A stretch of DNA of 64,000 nt, taken from contig OZ026515.1 in assembly GCA_964019695.1 (NCBI GenBank), positions 74,453,144 to 74,517,143 on the forward strand, in the 5' to 3' direction. The number at the start of each line of letters is the position of its first letter. Position 1 is the first letter of the stretch. The notes below the pieces were generated by a model. The model was not told the DNA's origin. It did no database searches and saw only the letters and a list, made by a program, of their open reading frames with translations. Shown piece by piece: positions 54,922 to 64,000 of this stretch. The translations under genes were made by a program, and so were the position numbers. This DNA comes from Loripinus fragilis (Eukaryota > Mollusca > Bivalvia > Lucinida > Lucinidae).

Positions 54922-55709
54922 TAGTTTCTTATTTAAATTTCCTGCAGCTAGATGGTAAGTCTTACTCAGTAATTAACACGCATAAATCTATGTTGTTACA
55001 GACTTTACAGTTTTTTGACAATGATTGGTGTAACAACCCAAATTTAATCTCACGATATATGAGAGGTTTAGGTAATGTGATTCCCCCTAAGCCGCGATAC
55101 AGTGTTATTTGGGATGTTTCCAAAGTGCTTGTTTATTTAAGTACCCTTTTTCCATTAGAATCTTTGTCATTGAAGATGCTGACGTTGAAGCTTACTGCTC
55201 TTATTGCACTTTCCTCGGCCCCTAGAGCTCAAGCTTTAGCCTCATTAAATTTAGATTGTATGCAAGTCATGGACTCTAAAGTGGTGTTTCATTTCAATAA
55301 CTTATTAAAAACCTCGAAACAGGGAAAGAGTTTTACCTTAGAACTGAAACATTTTGAGAATGAAAAACTGTGTGTCATGCATACTTTATTAAAATATGTT
55401 GAAAAAACCTCAAACATAAGGAAATCCCGACAGTTACTAGTTTCATATTGTTCATATATGTCTGTTACAACTAGTACAATTGCTAGATGGCTTAAAGAGA
55501 TTCTGAACTTATCAGGGATAAATACACAGACTTTTAAAGCTCATTCTTACAGGTCAGCAGCCACCTCAGCTGCTTTTTCTAAGGGCTGTTCCCTTAAAGA
55601 CATTTTAAAGACGGCAGATTGGTCATCTTCAAAGAATTTTTATAAATTCTATTACAGGGAGTCTGCAAAAGAGGTTAATTTCTCTGATGCTGTTTTGAAC
55701 TCAGTATAA
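54645..55709 (+). CDS. DIRS ORF3, tyrosine recombinase
   Basis: The frame is open from 54645 and overlaps the end of ORF2 by about 277 bases, again in the -1 register. The first in-frame ATG is only at 54990. That would delete the N-terminal DNA-binding domain, which is clearly encoded upstream (SASDIIASSWRDGTRKQYD, FAWKKWYFWC), so the ATG is probably not the true start. The catalytic domain contains ALSSAPRAQALASL (first Arg), AHSYRSAATSAAF (His-x-x-Arg), TADWSSSKNFYKFYYR (Trp in place of the second His, then the Tyr nucleophile). It would insert the circular DNA intermediate into the genome without a DDE integrase. The stop is at 55707-55709 and no internal stop is seen. Confidence 0.88.
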   Translation, partial: FDLFSYQTSTSCRSPEVTTQQPNTSHVQEVKDGRCCFIRKQLQSRGISKSASDIIASSWRDGTRKQYDFAWKKWYFWCLRRHSNPFVTTEEVVVSYLNFLQLDGKSYSVINTHKSMLLQTLQFFDNDWCNNPNLISRYMRGLGNVIPPKPRYSVIWDVSKVLVYLSTLFPLESLSLKMLTLKLTALIALSSAPRAQALASLNLDCMQVMDSKVVFHFNNLLKTSKQGKSFTLELKHFENEKLCVMHTLLKYVEKTSNIRKSRQLLVSYCSYMSVTTSTIARWLKEILNLSGINTQTFKAHSYRSAATSAAFSKGCSLKDILKTADWSSSKNFYKFYYRESAKEVNFSDAVLNSV

Positions 55710-55735
55710 TAATGGTGGTTTTGTTATAAGTTTAA

Positions 55736-55961
55736 AATATTTTGTTGCCTGGAGTTAAAGATGCTACGGTTACATGTGAAAGCCGAAGGCTGGCGAAAAA
55801 TAATGGTCCCTCATCCAAGCGTTTGTGCAGGATGAGGGGCATTATTGGAGCAAGCCTGAGGCTTGAGCATGTAACAACCCACCCTAAATTTTTAGGGTTA
55901 ATTATAATTTATGGACTGAGGTTTTCCCTCCCTAAATTTTTTGACCAGGCAACAAAACATT
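55736..55961 (+). repeat. Hairpin arms enclosing the DIRS internal complementary region
   Basis: AATATTTTGTTGCCTGG (55736-55752) and CCAGGCAACAAAACATT (55945-55961) are inverted repeats with one mismatch and place the internal complementary region in the loop. Confidence 0.75.
55761..55875 (+). repeat. DIRS internal complementary region
   Basis: Bases 55761-55804 are the exact reverse complement of 51261-51304, the left outer end. Bases from 55805 to 55875 (ending GAGCATGTAAC) are the reverse complement of the right outer end, roughly 56101-56171. In the established DIRS model this region templates joining of the two termini. Confidence 0.9.
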
Positions 55962-55979
55962 TTGAGTTGTTGACAAATA

Positions 55980-56108
55980 AATGATAGATTTGTTGTTTGT
56001 CTCGGCTTTTAAGCATAAAGTCACGTGATTCATGAATAAATACAAGTATTGATTTTTCTAAAAAGAGCGTTGTGTTATGGCTAAGCAGTGAAATGCTACG
56101 GTTACATG
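55980..56108 (-). repeat. DIRS right inverted terminal repeat (129 bp)
   Basis: Perfect inverted copy of 51289-51417, followed by an outer extension CTCAAGCCTCAGGCTTGC... to about 56171. Confidence 0.9.
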
Positions 56109-56171
56109 CTCAAGCCTCAGGCTTGCTCCAATAATGCCCCTCATCCTGCACAAACGCTTGGATGAGGGACC

Positions 56172-57015
56172 TTATTTTAGCAGAGCGGTCCTGAAAGAAA
56201 GCATGTATTTTACAACTTTTTTTCACGGCCGCTGTTTGCACGGATGTTTTCACTTCTCGTTTACCTACGAGGTCAGTGCAGCGCACCTGTCCAAATTATT
56301 TATAGATAGCCTGTAAATATGGGAAAACCTGAATCGTTATGAAATAACTTTGGAATTTGGGATTTTAATGAAAACTAAGCACAACAAACACATCTGCGTC
56401 CCAGCGGACGCAGGTAAGGTGAATTGACGGGTCCTACCTAATGATTTATGCGTATAAGACGCAGGATATTGCGTCCTGTAAAACCCTGCGTTTTGATTCG
56501 ACAGGTACCCGTATGATGATCAAAAATATATGGAACATCGGTAAGAAAAAGTCTGCAAGAGCCGGAAATAGACTTACAAAAACTCTTTAGGTGCCAACTA
56601 AGTATTGAAACCACACACCCTGGTTGTTTCACCCCTAAAAGTATGCATTTCCTGTTCCAAGCAAAACCTTCGTGCATTATTCATTTTCAGAAATTGACAA
56701 TCCAGAAAATGAGCGAAAGGCAGGGTATACATACATGTATATATGTAGTTAATATTAAAATAAGTTGTTAATGGTGAGGTAAATTTTTTTTTGAGAAACA
56801 TGGGGTAATTAAATGCCATACTACTTTTGTCGCAAGAACTGAACTGCAGCAAAAAATACTTTAAGAATCTGATTGGAACCTTATTTGGCAGACTGTTGAG
56901 AAATGGTCTATTTGAATAGACATGTTGCTGTAAATTTACCAAATTGGATCCAATTACCGAATCAAGCCTGAAAATGGTCAATTAGCTTGTTTATATGTTT
57001 TTTTTTGTTTGTTTT

Positions 57016-57046
<31 letters not shown>

Positions 57047-57295
57047 TGGAGTGCGGGTGAGGGTTGGGCATGTTAGGTCAAGGCGCTCATTGGAACATGA
57101 ATTTAAGCGCCTAGTGTAACTGATGCTACCCACATCATCTACTTGCAAATTTTAAGACGTCTGCTGTGTCATCTGTTGATGACTTGAAATGCTGCTGTGG
57201 CAAGTAGTGTAGGCACAGATAAGACTGCCTTTTAGTCCACACTGTTTACCTGGAAGTATGGAACTCAACACAGCAGACAACAACAGCCGGGTAAT
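56172..57295. other. No gene recognised; long G-run
   Basis: Short frames only. A run of T's followed by about 22 G's sits at 57010-57046. A foldback-type half-copy (AGTCCACACTGTTTACC) lies near 57232. Confidence 0.4.
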
Positions 57296-57430
57296 ATATT
57301 CTATTGCATACAAAATAACTAAGTACCATTATTCTTTTGTATTCACCTTTCTAGTAAAAGAAACCACTCAGGCCAACAAAGAATATGACATTTTCGGATC
57401 ATTTTGAGTCAGATTCAGTAAGTTTACAGA
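57284..57430 (+). repeat. Unoccupied paralog of the family A copy 5 insertion site
   Basis: AACAACAGCCGGGTAATATATTC runs on through TTGCATACAAAATAACT and CACCTTTCTAGTAAAAG. The same sequence is found split at 57651-57675 and 59362-59485 around family A copy 5. Confidence 0.8.
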
Positions 57431-57675
57431 CCCCCCCCCCCCCCCACCATATCTAAATCCTTGTCAATACAAATGCTGTAGTAGACTTAGAGATAATGTT
57501 TATTTTGAAATAAAGGTAATGAGCTTTCGACAGACTTTGATGTTCCTTTTTTTTTGTCCCTTACTGTGGCGCAGGACGATAGTCCTTGGCTACGCATGTG
57601 AATGACATGGTCACTTGTCTGACCGCCACAATATACGTTGGGCGTATGCAACAACAACAGCCGGGAAATATATTA

Positions 57676-59361
57676 CTAGAGGACCTGAAGGTCCTGAGGC
57701 GCTCACCTGATCTCCTTAATAATGCTAAAATAGTTCAAGGTCAACTACAGCTTATTTTGTTTTACCATATATGGAGGTTGCAGCCATTTTGGTCAAGTGA
57801 CTTAAACAATCTAATGAATAATCCATCAAACAGCCCAGTGATTTCTGTGAAAAAGATGTTTAGATAGGTGTGTGGCATTTTAAAAGAGTGACCGTGGATA
57901 AAAGGTCACAGGTCAGCTTGACTTTTGGTACTTAATATAAAACTATTGTCTCAATAGGTTTAACTATTATGAATTCGGCTTAAACAGTTATAGGAAAATG
58001 AACATTTTAAGATTTTCTCCATATAAATGCATTAGGAATCATATTTGACCTTGCCATAAATTAGGTCAAGGTCAACCTAGATTCATCATTTGTGCAAACC
58101 TGGTAGGGCCCACATCCCCAATGCTACATACCAAGTCCCAAAGCCAATGGCCTTTTAATTCCAGAGAAGAAAAGATTCAAAGCGTTTTTACCATATATGG
58201 GCATGGTGGCCAAGTTAGTCATGTGACCATAACAATTTGTATATAGGTTTTGGCTAACCAATGATGAGGAGTTACCATATGAAATTTGGTTTCAATTGGC
58301 CAAGTGGTTTCTGAGAAAACTATGTTTTAATATGTTGATGGGACTCCAATATGAGCGACCTTGGCTGAAAGGTCAAAGGTCAACCTTGACCTTTGAATCT
58401 TATTTATAGACACTAGATTGAACAAATCAAGTGAGAATAATGACTTTGGCTTCAACAGTGTTCAAAAAATCAACTTTTCAAAAAAATTTCCCATTCAAAT
58501 GCATTAGGAAGCAAACTTGACCTTGACGTTAAGTAGGTAAAGGTCAACCCCGGATCATCTTTTGAACAAACTTGGTAGGCCCCACAGCCCCAATGCTACA
58601 TACCAAGTCTCAAGGTCACTGGCCTTCTGGTTCTGGAGAAGAAGATTTTTAAAAGGTTTTTACCATATATGGGCATGGTGGCCATCTTTGTCATGTGACC
58701 AAAATATTTTGTGAAAATTTTAACTATCTTATCATAAGGAATCTTCACATGAAATTTGAGTTCAATTAGGTCAATGGTTTGTGAGAAAACTATGTTTTAA
58801 TATATTGATGGGACCACAATATGAGCGACCTTCGCTGAAAGGGCAAAGGTCAACCTTGACCTTTGAAACTTATTTATAACCATTGTCTCATTAGTTTTAA
58901 CATATTAAGTAAAAATAATCACTTTGGCTTTAACAGTATTAAAAAAATCAACTTTTCAAAAAAATTCCCATTTAAATGCATTAGGAAGCAAATTTGGCCT
59001 TGACGTTAAGTAGGTCAAGGTCAACCTAGGATCATCATTTGAACAAACTTGGTAGGCCCAACACCCCCAATGCTACATACCAAGTCCAAAAGGTCATCAG
59101 CCTTCTGGTTCTGGAGAAGACGATTTTTAAAGGGTTTTTACCATATATGGGCATGGCGGCCATCTTGGTCATGTGACCAGGACCATTTGAACAAACTTTC
59201 GTTCCCGCGTCCTAAGGAGTCTCCATATGAAATTTGAGTTTAATTGGCCCAGTGGTTTCAGAGAAGATGTTTGAAAATGTTGACGGACGGACGACGGACG
59301 GACGCCGGAGTGACTGGTATACTATAAGCTCACCCATGAGCCTTCGGCTCAGGTGAGCTAA
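57676..59361 (+). repeat. Dispersed repeat family A, copy 5 (best preserved)
   Basis: It starts CTAGAGG with the perfect 16-nt hairpin (57680-57695) and GCGCTCACCTGA. CCATATATGG recurs at about 57762, 58191, 58665 and 59139, a period of about 430-474 bases. Perfect AGGTCAAAGGTCA is at 58370-58382. The GGAC tract covers 59283-59304 and is followed by GCCGGAGTGACTGGTATACT and hairpin AGCTCACC...GGTGAGCT (59337-59359). The flanks rejoin to match 57284-57430. Confidence 0.9.
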
Positions 59362-59507
59362 TAATGCATACCAAATAACTCGGACCATTATATTCGTTCA
59401 TTTCCACCTTTCTAGTAAAATAAACAACTCAGATCAACAAACACAAAAACATGGCATTTTCCGGCTTGATTGGGTCCGATTCAGTAATGGGGTGGACATG
59501 CACAGAA

Positions 59508-59745
59508 ATGTTATCGGGTATGAAAGCCATGACCGGCCCGATCTGCCGTGCCAGAAATCTATTTTTATATACAAAAAACATTATTACGTACCTTTTTATT
59601 TTGCAAATGAGAAAGTATTTTATGCAGAGGATAGAGCAAAAATGAATAGAGAATTGAACCTCTTTGTTCTGTGGGAAATTGGATTTCTGGTGCGGCAGAT
59701 CGGACACGGCAGCACCATGCGGTCACGGCTTTCATAACCATCATA
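59508..59745. repeat. Imperfect inverted repeat of about 50-bp arms
   Basis: GGTATGAAAGCCATGACCGG, then CGATCTGCCGTGCCAGAAATC, on the left is mirrored by GATTTCTGGTGCGGCAGATCG, then GGTCACGGCTTTCATAACC, on the right. The arms differ by a ~10-base gap and several substitutions. The minus-strand frame of 92 codons inside is likely chance. Confidence 0.65.
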
Positions 59746-59959
59746 TCACGTGTCAACTTTGACCCTTGCGCGACATATGGAAATACACCTTACGACCAAT
59801 CGTTGCAGCCTTTCTTGGTAGAAGTTGGGAGAATATATGAACATAGATCGATATCATCCATTATCATTAGTTGATAAAGAAGGCGTTACCCTGTCAAATT
59901 TGATGGGAGATTATGGAATCTAAAACTGAATTGTATCAAAAACCTCAAAAACGAAATAA

Positions 59960-61870
59960 AAGTGAAAGAAGGTTAGATCGAAGTTATCAATGGGGGCATT
60001 ATCTGAATAACTCAGTGTAGAAAAAATGCTGATAAAATATACCGTTTCCGAGTTTTTGAGCGCAAAGGGCTCCTTTAGTAGTTTAGATTTCCTCATTTTT
60101 AGTCAAAATTGATCAAAATTGACAATTTTTTAATTACAAATCCATTTTGTAACGACGCTTCTTCAGATTTTTGTAGAAATGAGGTCTCTCACTAGCTCAT
60201 CGGCATAGTTAAGGCATATTGAGTGCTAACGTTTCAGTAAATCAACTCATTATATCCATGATATTCAGAACTTCTCAAAATCCAAGCGAGGTACCAATTT
60301 ATAGTGTAAAAATGTTGCTTTTGGGATGACCCCTTTTCATATACTGCGGTGACCTTTGATTTTTATTTCATATTATCCAGATTATGTTAAGGTTCATATA
60401 ATATATATAAGTCATTTACTTCTATTGGGCAGATATACCTTAAATTCCCGCATTTATGTCAAAATTAATCAAAATTGACATTTTCATAATCAAAAATCCT
60501 TTTTGTAACGACTTTTGTTTTTGCTTTTTTTTTCGTATTGCTTAAGAAAACCTAACTATTTCTATTCAAAATTACACAAATTTCATCCAAGGTACTGATT
60601 TTAATGTAAAAATAATACTTTTAGGCTGACCCCTTTTTCATATCCTGTGGTGACCTTTTGTTTTTATGTCAAATTTTAACAGATAATCATCAGGTTCATC
60701 TTATATCTAAAATATATTTATTTCTCTTGGGCAGATATATCTTAAATTTACTCATTTATATCTAAATTAATCAAAATTAACATTTTCATAATTAAAAACC
60801 TCTTTTGACGACCCTTATTTTAGAGTTTGGTAGAAATTTGGCCTCTAACTAGTTTACCAACACTACAAAGGCATAATTAGGGTTATTGCCCACGCAAAAT
60901 CTAACTTGTGGCATTACGAATTACACAGAATCAATCAGAGGTACTGATTTGGCGCAGTAATATTACTTTTGGGACAACCCTTTTTCATATACTGTGGTGA
61001 CCTTTGATTTTATTTCATATTTTTCCTGGTAATGTTAAGTTTCATCAAATATATGGAAGTCATTAATTTCTCTTGGGCAGTTATATCTTTAATTCCCGCA
61101 TTTGGTCAAAATTAATCAAAATTGACATTTTCATAATCAAAAATCCTTTTTGTAACGACCCTTCTTTCATTTTTATAGAGATTTGGCCTCTTACTTACTC
61201 TTCAACGCAGCATAGGCATAATTAAATTTATTGCTAAAGTAAATCAAACTATTTCTATTCAAAATTACACAAAATCGATCCAAGGTACTAATTTTAATGT
61301 AAAATACTACTTTTAGGATGACCCCTTTTTCATATACGACGGTGACCTTTGATTATTATTTCAAATTTTAACAGATTATATTTAGGTTCATCTTATATCT
61401 AAAATTCATTAATTTCTCTTGGGCAGTTATGTCTTTTAATTCCCGCATTTATGACATTTTCATAATCAAAAATCCTTTTTGTAACTACCCTTATTTTATT
61501 TTTATAGATTTTTGGCTTCTTACTTATTCTTCAACACAGCATAGGCATAATTTAAGTTATTGCGTAAGTAAATCAAACTATTTCTATTCAAAATTACACA
61601 AAATCCATCCAAGGTAATAATTTTAATGTAAAAATACTACATTTAGGATGACCCCTTGATGGTGACCTTTCATTTTTATTTCAAGTTTTAGCAGATTATG
61701 TTTAGGACCATCTTATATCTAAAATTCATTAGTTTCTCTTGGGCAGGTATATCTTAAATGTCCTCATTTATGTCAAAATATTAGTCTTTTTCATTAACCT
61801 TACTTTTGAAATGACCCTAACATTTTCCCAATCACGGTGAGGTACCGTTTTTTCACCTTAATGGGTCAGG
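59960..61870. repeat. Degenerate ~300-345-bp tandem array
   Basis: Landmarks GACCCCTTTTTCATATACTG and GGTGACCTTTGATTTTTATTTC recur at about 60338, 60629, 60973, 61318 and 61649. Between them lie TTCTCTTGGGCAG, TTAATCAAAATTGACATTTTC and TCCTTTTTGTAACGAC. There is no GGAC tract or hairpin end and no coding frame. Confidence 0.8.
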
Positions 61871-62400
61871 AAGGCTTTACTTGATAAGATGAAGCAGTAT
61901 GAACGAATCTCTTGGGCAGGTTTCTCACAATGAAATTGAACCCAGTGTCCTTAAAAAATGACGGGTAAGGTAATTAACATGCTGTAACACCCAGCCAGAG
62001 GGCTTACATGTTTCAAAAAGCTCGTTAGATGATACACTTTATGAATAATATAGTCTACGAAATTCCCCTGGGGGGGGGGGGGGGGGGGGAGCAAAACCCT
62101 TAGTAGCTCATAGCCTATCTTGCCTTCTGGTTCAGACAAGAAGATTTTTTCACCTTTTCCCAATATAAACCTATGTCAAACAAGGCAAATTCGACGAATT
62201 TATATCCCCAGACGAAGGGTTATTTGAGAGAAACATGTAAATCACAAAACATAAATCCCATTTATCTAACCCTTAGTTCACCTACAGTATCATTCAGATC
62301 ATAACAAACGCCTGTCAAGTATGTTTTAGTGCTTAGTTCAATAAAAAATATACTTACATCTGCACAATTTCAATATCTGACCTTAAAACCCAACCTCAGA
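61871..62400. other. Segment shared with 2730-2771 and 3771-3910; G-run
   Basis: From 62186 the sequence (GACGAATTTATATCCC, GACGAAGGGTTATTTGAG, AAACATGTAAATCACAAAAC, GCCTGTCAAGTATGTTTTAG) matches the flanks of the insertion at 2772-3770. A run of about 19 G's lies at 62071-62089. Confidence 0.65.
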
Positions 62401-63453
62401 GGTCAAGATTGTGTGTAAATTCAAAGTGTTACCTTGCCTGTAGGTCTACACTTCTTCCACTTTACTTTGATATGCAACATGACCACTTTTAGAAAAGAAC
62501 AAAAATGACCCTTTGACCCCACCCCAGGGGTCGTTGGTGTGTGTAATGACAGCACACTTGCTTTCATGGTGCTCTGTGCTCAATTCTGCAACATGACTAC
62601 TTTCAGTAAAAGATATAGTTTGACCTTTTGACCCCACCCCTTGGGTCAAGAGTGGTGTGTCTGTGGGCAAAATATTTGCTACCATGTTGCTGCCAGCGTT
62701 GTCAGCTTTAATTTGATATGCAACATGACTACTTTCAGAAAAATATATAGTTTGACCTTTTGACCCCACCCCCTTGGTTGTGGGTGTGTCTGTGGGCAAA
62801 ATATTTGATACCATGTTGCTGCCGGCGTCCTCAGCTTTAATTTGATATGCAACATGACTATATTCTGAAAAAATTTAATTTTGGCCTCGGCCCCACCCAC
62901 TTAGTCCATCAAAGGGGCTCGGAATCAGGCCTTTAAACTAAAATCCTGTTTGATATGTTTCATATCAATTGCTGCTCTGCCTGCATGCAAAATTTCAGCA
63001 AAAAATATTAATAATTGCCTTAGTTATTGGGAAATTTAAATATTTGACCTTTGACCCCTTAGGTGGGGTCAAAGGGGGTGGGGTAAAACTTTGACACTGC
63101 CATTCTTACCTACAGGCACTTGGCAATCATGGTCTATAGCGAGAAGTTGTTAAATATAATAGCTTTGATGAAATGTGAAGATCATCACACAAAAAAGCTA
63201 ATATAGGTTTTGCCTTATAATTGCCTATACTTAAACAAGGGCAATAACTCAAGTATTAAGGGGTCGATTTTGACCAAACTTATAGGATATCAAGAGTCCA
63301 TGGTACTAATCATTTGTACCAAGAATGAATCAAATCAAACAATAGGTACTGAGATATGGTTCCGGACAGACAAAAAGTGCGGACGGACGGAATGGACCGA
63401 CGGACGCACGGACGACGCCAAAACTATATCCCTCCGACTTCGTCGGGGGATAA
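62400..63453 (+). repeat. Dispersed repeat family C with complete 3' end
   Basis: About four ~125-base units are followed by TTTGACCCCTTAGGTGGGG, AACAAGGGCAATAACTCAAG and GTTCCGGACAGACAAAAAG. A GGAC tract (63381-63414) and hairpin TATCCCTCCGAC-TTC-GTCGGGGGATA (63427-63452) end it. Confidence 0.8.
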
Positions 63454-64000
63454 CAATTGATCCCAAGGGCAGGACCATTTCTAGCCCCAGGGCTATAATT
63501 TGAACAAACATGGTAGAGGTCCACTAGGTGATGCTACATACCAAATATCAAGGCTTTAGGCCTTGTGGTTTCAGACAAGAAGGTTTTTTCATGTTTTCCC
63601 TATATTAGCCTATGTAAAATGTGACCCCCAGGGCGGGGCCATTTTTTAGCCCCAGGTGTATTATTTGAACAAACTTGGTAGAGGACTACTAGGTGATGCT
63701 ACATACCAAATATCAAGGTTCCAGGCCATGTGGTTTCAGACATGAAGTTTTTTTCATGTTTTCCCTACAAAACCCTATGTAAAACATTTGACTCCCAGCC
63801 CGGGGCCATTTTTGGCCCTAGGGCTATAATTTGAACAAACTTGGTAAAGGTCCACAAGGTGATGCTAAATACCAATTATCAATAGTCTAGGCCTTCTGGT
63901 TTCAGACAAGTAATTTTTCACGTTTTCCGTATATTAGCCTAGGCTTAAATGAAATGTATGTGTAGTTCCTGTTGCCTACCTACCCTAAATTTTTTTAACC
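63454..64000 (+). repeat. ~160-185-bp tandem repeat, three units
   Basis: GGGGCCATTTTTAGCCCCAGG, TTTGAACAAACTTGGTAGAGG, TGATGCTACATACCAAATATC and TGGTTTCAGACAAGAAG repeat at about 63465, 63625 and 63800. It continues to the window edge. Confidence 0.75.

Larger units (their letters stand above)
51261..56171 (+). mobile_element. DIRS-type tyrosine-recombinase retrotransposon, nearly intact
   Basis: A 4.9 kb unit holds gag-like, RT/RNase H and tyrosine recombinase frames in the same order and strand. It is bounded by inverted terminal repeats with outer extensions that are both copied, in reverse complement, in an internal complementary region (55761-55875). Joining the right and left outer ends reproduces that internal region, which fits the circular-junction model of DIRS replication. 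There are no LTRs, no integrase and no evident target duplication, as expected for recombinase-mediated insertion. Disruption is slight: one frame change in gag. The exact right edge (56171, GGGACC) could vary by a few bases because TTATTTT occurs at both ends. Confidence 0.9.

Noticed and set aside
57676..59361. Family A as a Helitron, because it ends with a hairpin followed by CTAA
   Set aside because: Copies 1 to 3 are followed by A, not T, the 5' end lacks TC, and a second hairpin sits at the 5' end. The resemblance is limited to the 3' tip of one copy.
59429..59756. Overlapping frames on both strands as a small gene
   Set aside because: They coincide with an imperfect inverted repeat, which explains open frames on both strands.

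Overview
This window is eukaryotic, AT-rich, non-coding DNA made almost entirely of transposable elements, most likely from a bivalve mollusc. That placement is an inference from the repeat style: degenerate 1-2 kb repeats ending in (GGAC)n tracts and hairpins, an AAGGGARATAACTC-type motif, tRNA-derived SINEs and DIRS elements. I could not recognise a single host protein-coding gene or a stand-alone RNA gene. Nearly all open frames are short and chance-like or lie inside repeats.

Layout. 1-9.5 kb: a partial CAGGG/CCCTG-type element, a decayed copy and two near-complete copies of a 1.7 kb repeat (here 'family A'), a SINE with a clean 13-bp target duplication, and small foldbacks. 9.5-12.6 kb: a repeat of a second family (B), then a Penelope-like reverse transcriptase pseudogene on the minus strand, split by a 921-bp inverted-repeat DNA element whose two flanks still read through in the same protein. 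12.7-15 kb: a 190-bp satellite that captured a 381-bp element and then amplified with it as a 767-bp unit. 15-25 kb: families B, C and F, a 157-bp tandem array, a giant inverted repeat (583/606-bp arms) and a nested terminal-inverted-repeat insertion. 25-31 kb: a 1.47 kb CAGGG/CCCTG element, a ~135-bp tandem repeat rich in TGACCTTGA words, a Ty3/gypsy integrase fragment and another family A copy. 31-34.6 kb: gag, protease and the start of reverse transcriptase from a degenerate Ty3/gypsy element. 35-47 kb: foldbacks, a minisatellite, a LINE-like pseudogene and a family A copy broken by a family D insertion. 47.4-49.2 kb: an element with 501-bp terminal inverted repeats. 51.26-56.17 kb: a nearly intact DIRS-type tyrosine-recombinase retrotransposon. 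57-64 kb: a further family A copy with its empty site in the window, a ~330-bp degenerate tandem array, and family C again.

The best-supported functional unit is the DIRS element. It has gag-like, RT/RNase H and tyrosine recombinase frames, identical 129-bp inverted terminal repeats and an internal complementary region matching both outer ends. The most unusual signal is that repeat families with unrelated bodies share one end architecture: a 5' 7+2+7 hairpin followed by CGCYCACCTGA, and a 3' (GGAC)n tract followed by a hairpin and an A-run. The 5' hairpin shows paired compensatory changes between families A and B.
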